Assembly: GCA_033032865.1 (NCBI GenBank)
Contig: JAWHQI010000074.1
Span: 9,728,501-9,792,500, forward strand
Reading direction: 5' to 3'
Length of the DNA stretch: 64,000 nt
DNA from: Dactylorhiza incarnata
Lineage: Eukaryota > Streptophyta > Magnoliopsida > Asparagales > Orchidaceae
Below, piece by piece: positions 55,891 through 64,000 of the stretch. The notes beneath the pieces were generated by a model, which was not told the origin of the DNA, ran no database searches, and saw only the letters and a program-made list of their open reading frames with translations. Each line of letters begins with the position of its first letter. Positions within the stretch are counted from its first letter, which is position 1. The translations under genes were made by a program, and so were the position numbers.

Positions 55891-56222
55891 ATTGTGCTTC
55901 ACCAATGCTCTGGATGCTGAATGAAGGAAGCATGGTTATGTGCACATAAATCAAAATGGATTCTTGGGTCTGCCCTCTCTGATGTCTTTGGCTTTGATTT
56001 GAGGGCATGATTCCGCAGCAAACGCGACGGTATAGGGGGCCACTATTTCAGTGGTACTCTGTGAGCAGCCACTTTGTGCATTTATTGTCAAAGGTTAGGT
56101 CTTTCTCCTCTGAGAGAAGCCACTTTGTGCATAGTGCCAAAGGTTAGGTCTGTTTCCAATCTTCCCCCGCCCATACCCCCAATGATTGGGGACTATATGG
56201 GTTATGATGTTGATGTTGATTG
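55891..56222 (+). mobile_element. SINE-like element X, copy 2
   Basis: 332 bp between perfect 16-bp duplications AGCGCATGTCTTCACG (55875-55890 and 56223-56238). Same body as copy 1, including the internal GCCACTTTGTGCAT duplication, the CCCCAATGATTGGGG hairpin and GACTATATGGGTT; the tail here is (TGATGT)n-like rather than plain TTG. No coding capacity. Confidence 0.94.
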
Positions 56223-57144
56223 AGCGCATGTCTTCACGCCAGTTTGCTTTTATTTTTCGTGCATATGGATGCTTTGTACTGTGCTTGCACATCGTTCGTA
56301 CGACTTGTTGGTGTGACCAACTAATAAAACCATCAATAAAACGGCCAGTCAAATTAAGAGTAGTGTTAAATTAGGCAAGCAAATGAATTGACATTAAAAA
56401 TTTAGTACTTTATATTACTTTATAAAGGAGGAAAGCAAATCATAATTCTGAAATTATAATTTATATTTTATTTTCATAAATTTTTTTATGTTGATGGGTA
56501 ACCTAAAGCCAATTCATATCACTTAGGCCCCGTTCATTTGGGCGGAATTGGAGCTTTGGAATTGGCATTTAATTTCCAATTCCATTTCCTCCGTTCGCCC
56601 GCCCCAAAAATCCGTGGGAATCGGAATTGGAATTGAATTCCCATAGGAATTCAATATAGAGCAAATGCGTGAGGCCCATTTCCGACCTCCCGACCCGTCT
56701 TTTCGCGATTCCGACTCTCCCTCTCGATCAGCCGCCCCCTCCCGACTCCTTCCTCGACGAGCTAGGGTTTCTCCCTCTCCCTCTCTCGCTCGGGATCTGC
56801 CGACCTCCCGACTTCTTCTTCCGCCGACTCTTCCTCCGGGAGCTGCAAGCGCGCGACTCTTCCTCCTCCGCCGACGATCTTCTCCGGCCAACAGGTAAAC
56901 TGCATTTTAGGTCTTCCGCCGACGATCTAGCAAGGTTCTGATCTACGCTTTGTAGATCTAGTTTTCGTAGATCTTGGCTTTGTTGTAGATTTAGGTTTTC
57001 TGTATTATTTTTCTGATTTTCTGATTCGTTTTTTCATATTTGCGTTTTTCCTGTTTCATGAGTTCAACATCAAACTGCTTAGATGAAGAGATATGCTAGT
57101 TGAAGCTTGGGATTTCTCTGCAATGACCAATATCATCAAACTGT

Positions 57145-57245
57145 GTATGTGAATGTATGTGTGTGGTGTGTGTGCAGGTTTTATGAATGTGTATGAATGT
57201 GTATGTGTGTGTGTGTATGAATGTGCATGTGTGTGCAGGTTTTTG
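57145..57245. repeat. GT-rich microsatellite
   Basis: Interrupted (GT)n with GAATGTGTATG units in the intron-like part of the Harbinger element. Open frames across it on either strand are artefacts. Confidence 0.85.
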
Positions 57246-57250
57246 TATAA

Positions 57251-57676
57251 GACAGCATTGGCGCCATAAATGACACTCATATTGAAGTAACAGTTCCAAT
57301 TAAAGATCAAGGTAGATATCGGAATAGGAAACAAGCAATTACAACAAACGTCATGGGTGTTTGTGATTCAAAAATGAAATTTGTGTATGTATTGCCTGGA
57401 TGGGAGGGTTCATCTTCGGACTCCAGAGTGTTGCGTAATGCACTCGAAAGAGCCGATCGTTTTGAGGTTCCTGTAGGAAAATACTACCTTGTTGATGCGG
57501 GATACACAAACGGTCCATGATATCTTGCTCCATATAGGTCAACCAGATATCACCTAAAAGAGTGGGTCACATAGGGAAATAATTCGATGAACTACAAAGA
57601 GTTGTTTAATCTCCGACACTCAAAGGAGAGAAATGTTATCGACCGTGCTTTATCGACTGCTCTCCTTGAGCAATAG
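57251..57676 (+). pseudogene. Harbinger DDE_Tnp_4 transposase, 3' part
   Basis: Frame reads SIGAINDTHIEVTVP, then YRNRKQAITTN, KFVYVLPGWEGSSSDSRVL and KYYLVDAGYTN, ending RHSKERNVIDRAL. In intact relatives the first motif is GAIDGTH; here the catalytic Asp is Asn (codon 57,269). The last acidic residue is Asp instead of Glu. In-frame stops at 57,518 and 57,572. The N-terminal helix-turn-helix exon was not found. Inactive. Confidence 0.85.
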
Positions 57677-57679
57677 AGT

Positions 57680-58460
57680 TTGGTGAACAAGGCTGCCAGT
57701 GGATGGAAAAGTGTCGCCTACACAACGACAATTCAAGCATTAAACGGGGAGTGCAATGTCGAAATTAGTAAGGAGAAGATAATGACGCGAATAAAAACAT
57801 GGAATAAATACTATCAGGAGATATCAGCAATGCTAGATACTAGTGGATTTGGTTGGGATTGGGAGCGCAATGTAGTGAAGGTAGACATTGAAGATGTTTG
57901 GGCCAATTATGTTCAGGTGAAACTCTATTTTATCAATTAATTACATTTTTCGACTATTTAAGAGTTTGTGAGTCTAATATATATTCAACTTGCAGGCACA
58001 CCCGACAGTTAAGCATTATCGCAGCAAAGTGATCATGAATTGGGGCGATTTAGCTATGATATGTGGGATTGATAGAGCTACCGGAGCAAATGCTGCAACT
58101 GCATCTGAGGCAATGCACGAGATCCACATTGATGATTCGGTGGACGACAATGCGGTCGAGGAGGTCGAGTCACAGACCAAGAAGAAGAAGAAAACATCTG
58201 CGGTAGAAATTATTGTGGATGCTGTTTCAGCAATAGCGAGGAACATGGAGTAGGAGAGTAGTGTGACTTCTGAGCCGACACCACCGATCTCAATGGCAGA
58301 CAGGATATACATGGTCATTGCAGCTATTACAGATCTGACTGAGGCTGAGGTCATAGCCGCTATCGATATGCTGAGTGTTGACGACACGAAGAGCGACGTG
58401 TTCATGGCTTTGCCGGTACCAATCAAGAGGACCTGGCTCCGCTTACATTTACGGGGTTGA
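57680..58460 (+). pseudogene. Myb/SANT-like protein of Harbinger element
   Basis: Exon 57,680-57,916 (MTRIKTWNKYYQEISAML, GFGWDWERNVVKVD, EDVWANYVQ) joins 57,996 (AHPTVKHYRSKVIMNWGDL, GIDRATGANA) via donor CAG|GTGAAA and acceptor TTGCAG. This is the Myb/SANT-like DNA-binding partner typical of PIF/Harbinger. A TAG at 58,251 interrupts it; the frame then continues (MADRIYMVIAAITDLTEAEV) to 58,460. The start is also damaged (TAG at 57,674). Confidence 0.8.
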
Positions 58461-58828
58461 TTTTTTGTGGACTTATGTTTTATATGTTGTGGCGTTTATG
58501 TTGGGTCATAAACTTATGTTTTTATTTTCTGGACTTTATTTTCGACAAAGACTTTATTTCTGTTGTTAATGCGGACTTCTATTTTAATCGTGATATTTTA
58601 ATTCTGTATAAATTTTAATGCTATAAATTTAAAATTTCAATTTCATCCATTGAATTCTGACATACAACCGAACAACGGAATTACCAATTCCAATTCTGAT
58701 GACAGAATTCCTGCAGTTAGCCGAACATCAGAATTGGAATTGTCTTCAATTCCAATTCCCGCGGGAATCAGAATTGAATTCAATTCCAATTCCTGCATCT
58801 CATTTCCTGCGAAACGAACGGAGCATTA

Positions 58829-59840
58829 GCCTAATTTATTTCCACTAAAGCTCAATACCCTAGCAGCCGACCTGTTGAAACTCCCACAAATAATACCTCC
58901 AATAAACAACCGACCTACTTGAAACCCCCCACATAAAACAAAACCTAAAAAGTCTTCTTTATTTATAGTTAGTCCTTTCCCCTGAATAGCCAGGCTGGGA
59001 ATAACCGAAGAACGAGTCTTTTCTCTTTCTTTCGGTTCCCCAACGCGCCTCCCTCTCTAGTCTCCCCGAGCCCCCCTAGTCGTTCTGCCACCAACGTCCA
59101 CGCCGCATCGCCGCCGCCAGAAGCCCACTTTTTCCCCGACGACCCCTCCATTGGACGTCGGCCTTTTTGCAAACATCTGGGTCGAAAGTCCCTGATTTCG
59201 ACGAATTCCCGCCGGTCATCCATCACCAGATCCCTGCCCCGCCTCCATCCGGCTTCTTCCACCCTCTGCCGGCCATCTCGGGCCATGAGCACCACTGTCC
59301 AGTCAACCATTGCCTTTTCTCCCTTTGCTGCGGCGGAAAACTTTTTCCGCAATCACTCCGACTCCTTGAAGGAACGGGTCCAGTCTGATTATTCTCACAG
59401 ACCCAGTTATCCTCATCCCTTTTGGCCGCTTTCTGCACTTAAGACGTTATGGTATGACTCTCCCTTTTAAATTGAGGCTTGGCAATTATTAGTATATTTG
59501 TATGCCTAATTCATATATGAGCTTTTAAAATCAGAGATTTGCTTGCTTAATTTAATATAACTCCACTTTGTCGTTAATTTGCCATTTCTTTGTCGCTCCC
59601 TCTCATTGTGAAGCTTGTGGATGAATTAATTATATTGTTGAATGTGGTCAAATGTTAGTCGCCTTATGCTGGTTTACAAACCCTTGATTAAACTACCGCG
59701 AGTCTTTACTCGGGTCGTCTTATTCTTGCCGCATAATTTTATAAGGACCACAAAAACTATCATTTAAATTTGATTCCAAATTTTGGAATACATCAATATG
59801 TACGACTGGTGGTAGAGAAAACAGAGGCTTGCAACTAAGC
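58829..59840 (+). other. possible first exon of an unrecognised gene
   Basis: A TATTTATAG box lies at about 58,960, followed by a C-rich leader and an ATG at 59,285. The frame reads MSTTVQSTIAFSPFAAAENF ... SALKTLW and a donor-like ATG|GTATGAC occurs at about 59,452. The following 350 bp are AT-rich and intron-like. No protein family was recognised and the gypsy remnant begins near 59,850, so a complete gene is not present. Confidence 0.3.
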
Positions 59841-59849
59841 TCAAGGTAT

Positions 59850-61180
59850 AACTGGTGAGATAAGCTGGGGTGGCGAGGGTACCAGTGGATGCTGGATTGG
59901 AGGAACAGGCGGCGGCGAGGCGATCATCAATGGTCCTTCTAGAGGCGGGTGATCTTAGTGATGGAGAGGTAGCTGAGATTTCAGCGGTGAAAACGACTAG
60001 TGGGGTGGTCGGGCAGAGGTGGGCGGCTGGGCCACGTAGAGTTCCTCGTCGAGGTAACGACCTTGCTCCATGCTGCAGGAGAGAGTAGTCAGGTTGTGTA
60101 CACGAAGGGGCCTAAATGTGGGGCTACATGACTGCGAGAAAATACTCCAGATAATCATCTGTGGATATTTTGGTGATATGTGCCGACTTCGATGAATTCG
60201 GTGATGTAAGTGGCGACAATGTTGGACTGACAAATGGAGCTGAGGTGCTCGTATGCATTACTATCTTGGCACAAGTTATAGTGGCGGATGAGTTCATTCT
60301 TCAACGTGGGCCAAGAGAGATCAGAGACAATTCGGCGCATCCATCGTACCCAGTGGAGCCCAAGACCCTCCATGTAAATAGTCACCATGAGAACCTTTCG
60401 ATTGGTGGGGTAGATTGGAGGTTGACAAATTATTTGGCATGAGCGATCCAACCGAGGGGGTCGGTGCTACTGAACACCGGAATCTTAATCCGTCCGAGGT
60501 GGGCCAGGTGGATGTCCGCAGTGGGGTGGAGGAATCACATGTAGTCAATGGCGAGCCAGTTGTGATGCTCTGGTGGAGGTGCCAGAGGTGCTGGCAGACA
60601 GTTTATTGTGGTGGAATTAAGCTTGCGGAGAAGCGTGAGATCTTTTAATCGAGATTTCAGGTGATCCAAGCGAATGAAATCAGTGCAAGCTGAAGTAGAT
60701 ACATCCTCATCGACACGTAGGGCCATTGAACGGGTAGTGGGCATGAATCAGAGGAGCCAACAATTCGAGAGATGGGAGGTGGAGTATTGTCGGATGTTGG
60801 AAGGGTGGGAGCACCCATGAATGACAAGAATGAGTTGCTGTAGCTGCTGTTGGCCGCTGGATGTTGGGAAAATATGGTTGAAAGGAGAGTTGAGACGCTA
60901 GGCTGCAATGCACGACGAGTTAACAACTGCTCGCTTGCGGCCGGAGAGAGATCTCGCGGTTGCGAGCCTGGATAGAGCGGCGGGGAGTCATCGGAAGGAC
61001 TGGAGTCTGGACGGTGGACTGATTGGAGCACGCACGTCTTCGGACATTGTCGAGGGTCGCCAGTGACTGGGTGCATAGTCGAGTAGCTACGATCGAGCTC
61101 AATGGGGCCCAACCGAAGGAGACTTTGCCGAACATTGTCGTTGAATGGGGAAGGGAACAAGTTGTTGAGGCAAGGTGTTG
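59850..61180 (-). pseudogene. gypsy gag remnant
   Basis: Minus-strand pieces match the same Gag type as the TR-GAG element: FSSTDPLGWIAHAK near 60,450, VLGLHWVRWMRR near 60,370, YITEFIEV near 60,190, plus a proline/serine-rich N-terminal part. Many stops and shifts. The linked LTR lies to its right. Confidence 0.72.
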
Positions 61181-61399
61181 GTTCGTCAGAGAGGGTTGAG
61201 GCTTCGTAGAGCGGGAGGTTGTGGCTTCATAGATTGAAAATGGGACCGCGGTCGTGAATGGGATCTAGATCGCGAGCGCGTTCGAGAGGGGGATTGAGAC
61301 CATGACCGCCGTCATAGGCGAGAGACGCCTGCGACATACCTATGTGAGGAAAATTTAGGTTCAAAATAAATATGAATGGAGCCGCAGGTCAGACTAGTT

Positions 61400-61700
61400 G
61401 ATAGACACACTATTGTCAAACCAAATTCCGTAGATTAATCCAATGCAAGGTACAGTTTATTGAGATATGCTCAATACCCAACTCTTGTGGGCAGGATCCC
61501 TCAAAGAGTTCTTCTCTCCGATGAGAGCCTCAACAAGACGAAGATTTAAGATCCTCTAAAAGACTCACTACCACTCTCTTATATAGGCGAGAGTGACATA
61601 CACATAATTACCCAAAATGCCCTAAGGATACATATGTAGAGAGGCCGGCATGTGGATTCACAGGGGAGTTGACTTCGTATAATATTCATAAGTGATAATT
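61400..61700 (-). repeat. gypsy LTR linked to gag remnant
   Basis: On the minus strand: ATACGAAGTCAACTCCCCTG near 61,680, a TATATAAGAGAG box near 61,580, and the end at about 61,425 followed by TTGGTTTGACA. The first part matches the LTR start at 55,493. Ends are approximate; no target duplication was identified. Confidence 0.6.
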
Positions 61701-61781
61701 ATCTTACATGGCGCCATCACGTGAAGTTTTGGACTATTATGATAAATGCCATCAGTAGTCATATTTTACTGGAGATATAAA

Positions 61782-62893
61782 CTACGAAGCACGAATACTT
61801 AAAAATGCTTCGCGTATCGGCTCGAACGCGTATCGGATACGGGAAACGCCCGGAAACTCGCGGAAACGCGTTTCCGAAACATTTCTTAACGTAGGAAATG
61901 CAATATTTAAATTAAATAAAAAATTAATTGGGAAACGCGTATCCCCTTTGCGGGATAGGCGTTTCCCACAATTTTATTCACGGCAATGGTGGCTAACTCT
62001 TAGAAATAATTTCTTCTCCTTACAAAATCATTTTATTAGTTTAATGCCAAAGAAGATCTTGTTTATGTGAAGAGTTTGATGATCATCATTACATATTATG
62101 ATATTAGTTCTCAATGTGTACTTGTAGGCCCAATCTTGACTCTTGAGTAATCTGTATTGATAATAAATAAATCAAACTAAAATGTGTACTTGTAGGCACT
62201 ATAAATAATGTTTGTGCTTTTGGATACCTCAAAGAATAGGTTGCATGAGCTATTCTTCATATTTTCTCTTCCTGTGATATCCAATACCTTCTCCTAGCCT
62301 AATCTTTCCCATTGTGCCTAAACAATATGATTGTGCGCCAATTATTCTTTATTGAATGTAGTGACTGAGATGATACCTTAGTCTGTTAATTGTATTTTTT
62401 TATATTAATTAATACTTATATTAAAATACAACAACAACAACAACAACAGAACCCATATAGTCCCCAATCATTGGGGGTGTGGGCGGGGGAAGATTGAAAA
62501 CAGACCTAACCTTTGGCCCTATGCACAAAGTGGCTTCTCTCAGAGGAGAAAGACCGAACCTTTGACAATAAATGCACAAAGTGGCTGCTCACAGATTACC
62601 ACTAAAATAGTGGCCCCCTATACCGTCACGGTTGCTGCGGAATCATGCCCTCAAATCAAAGCCAAAGACATCAGAGAGGGCAGACCCAAGAATCCATTTT
62701 GATTTATGTGCACATAACCATGCTTCCTTCATTCAACATCCAGAGCATTGGCCTTGCACAAAATAATACTTATATTAAAATAATTAAAAAAAATTAAAAA
62801 CGTTTCCCGTATCCATATTTTTTTAAAAATCACGTTTCCCGTATCCGTTTCGTATCGTATCTCGTATCCCGTTTCCGTCCCCGTGCTACATAG
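61782..62893. mobile_element. non-autonomous hAT element
   Basis: 1,112 bp between perfect 8-bp duplications GATATAAA (61774-61781 and 62894-62901). Ends CTACGAAGCACGAATAC and, reversed, CTATGTAGCACGGGGAC match at 12 of 17 positions. Many GTATCCGTTTC/GGAAACGCG-type subterminal repeats lie within 150 bp of both ends. No transposase. SINE-like element X copy 3 is inserted in it. Confidence 0.85.
62429..62763 (-). mobile_element. SINE-like element X, copy 3
   Basis: 335 bp on the minus strand between perfect 19-bp duplications TAATACTTATATTAAAATA (62410-62428 and 62764-62782). The (CAA)n at 62,429 is the reversed TTG tail; the hairpin CCCCAATCATTGGGG follows. The three copies have near-identical bodies and start within a few bases of each other, so they are full-length members of one family. 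Confidence 0.95.
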
Positions 62894-62901
62894 GATATAA
62901 A

Positions 62902-63408
62902 TGCACAGAGTCATCTGATTCAATTTTGTTTCTCTTATTAAAAAAATATTTATAAATGTCATCAATATAATTGAGATTTGGAATCTAAAAAATATCATGC
63001 ATATAGCTTTAAATCATTTTGATTATCATAGTTCATATTAATATCACTAGCATATTACAATCATGATTCATGAATACCTTTCTCATCATCATCAGTATGA
63101 AAGGCAATATAAATCATCTTCCAGAAGTGTTTATTATCTATATCCATACGAACGATTTTCTTATGTAAAATATAAATATGAATATTTGAAGGTCATATCT
63201 ATCATCATTATAGTTCATGTCCTTTAACTTACTGCCCAGCGTAAAATATACGATAGAAGTTTTAAAGACAAAAAAAAAAAACTACTTCTGATGATTAGGA
63301 ACCTTGATAACTTCTGCCATATCAGCCCATATTCCAACAGATTCAACAATGGTGCTATATTCTTCTCCTTATATTATGAACTTGAGTGATGATTTGATTG
63401 AACAATGA
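62902..63408. other. AT-rich spacer
   Basis: No gene or element end was recognised between the hAT and the minus-strand frame at 63,409. A poly-A run lies near 63,270. Confidence 0.5.
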
Positions 63409-63978
63409 TCATGCACCTAAAGATGTGTGTGAGGTAGGTGTTGAATAAGTTATTTTACCTGAAGATGATACCACATCTGAGTTTGAGGAGCCTGCTGCCA
63501 TTATTGGAGAATTGGAGTGAAGAGGGGAATGGGTGGAAAAAGAAGTATCAGAATGATTGGAAGAAGTATTGGGTGTAGAAGATGAACTGGGAGAATGAGT
63601 AGGATGATAAGGAGAGGTGGCAAAATGTTGTTTGAATAATCTACTAAAACTGTCCTTATTATAGTTCTTCAAGCTATCAGTCTGCTCATTAACATACATC
63701 TTCGCTTCAGTGCTTTGTTGAGCAACTTGTGCTCGCATCATTGACCCAATTTTATCTACATGCTCAAGAAAGAACAACTGCTCGGCAAACATTGTAGTTG
63801 AATGAGTAGGGGCTATGACAGCTTGTTCCTTGGGGAGAGGGGCATTTCTTTGTTCCTTAGGAGAAGGGAAGTTGCATGTAGCTTGGAAGAGGGGTAGTTC
63901 TATATTCTCTTGGTGGAATGGTTGGAGTAGAATAAGTGCATTGCACATGTATCTTCCTCTAAGCACCACTAGTTGCAT
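63409..63978 (-). other. hypothetical minus-strand frame at window edge
   Basis: 190 codons from ATG 63,978 (a TAG lies just upstream at 63,990, where ATTGTAG could instead be a splice acceptor). The middle (LEHVDKIGSMMRAQVAQQST) looks helical and could coil; the C-terminal third is Ser/Thr/Pro/His-rich. No domain was recognised. It may be an exon of a transposon or host gene that continues beyond the window. Confidence 0.35.
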
Positions 63979-64000
63979 CAAGAGCAACTACAATTTCATC

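Larger units (their letters stand above)
56526..58825 (+). mobile_element. PIF/Harbinger element, decayed
   Basis: 2.3 kb between TTA duplications (56523-56525 and 58826-58828). Ends GGCCCCGTTCATTT and, reversed, TGCTCCGTTCGTTT are inverted repeats. Subterminal GGAATTGGAATTG-type repeats occur near both ends. It carries both genes of PIF/Harbinger: a DDE transposase remnant (57,251-57,676) and a Myb/SANT-like DNA-binding protein (57,680-58,460). Confidence 0.85.

Noticed and set aside
57056..57334. His/Thr-rich minus-strand frames
   Set aside because: They translate the GT microsatellite.

Overview
This window looks like intergenic DNA from a flowering-plant nuclear genome and is built almost entirely of transposable elements. 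The plant signatures are copia primer sites matching initiator tRNA-Met, an Au-type SINE, a 5S-derived solo LTR of Cassandra type, hAT (DUF659), PIF/Harbinger and Transposase_24 genes, and one exon of a plant DEG10-like protease. Many insertions were delimited by target-site duplications (TSDs), so the nesting order can be read directly.

Layout. 0.6-5.5 kb: a nearly intact Ty1/copia element with very short LTRs and one 1,410-codon gag-pol frame. 6.3-10.3 kb: a decayed minus-strand copia and two copies of one non-autonomous hAT family, each holding a 5'-truncated RTE LINE; the second copy carries a 21-bp minisatellite. 10.4-12.5 kb: the DEG10-like exon, a Tourist-like MITE, an old RTE LINE containing an Au SINE, and a copia 5' LTR. 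13.3-14.0 kb: an array of palindromes upstream of a minus-strand TATA box. 15.8-27.9 kb: an old gypsy split by a deleted copia (15,982-19,824) and by a 4.86-kb hAT (21,356-26,212). That hAT carries a decayed hAT transposase, an adjacent Transposase_24 gene and two palindrome arrays.

28-42 kb: gypsy LTR/gag remains, two copies of a second gypsy (29.6-31.3 and 38.8-41.9 kb, minus strand), a SIRE-like copia with a 1.28-kb 3' LTR, and solo LTRs, including the 5S-containing one inside a gypsy reverse transcriptase. 42.9-53.1 kb: one ancient copia containing an RTE LINE, a 1.7-kb minus-strand solo LTR and a 4.5-kb gag-only gypsy. 53.1-55.3 kb: a young gag-only LTR element (TR-GAG type). 55.3-64 kb: gypsy remnants, a decayed PIF/Harbinger element, another non-autonomous hAT, and two copies of a ~335-bp SINE-like element whose third copy is at 33.5 kb.

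No complete host gene is visible. The possible host-derived pieces are the DEG10-like exon (10,388-10,633), a possible first exon at 59,285 and unrecognised frames at 55,563 and 63,409. Only two mobile-element frames look intact: the copia gag-pol and the TR-GAG gag. The SINE-like family and the RTE LINEs share a 3' hairpin followed by a TTG-rich tail, which suggests a SINE/LINE partnership. No rRNA, tRNA or CRISPR locus was found. All boundaries come from reading the sequence; no database search was possible.
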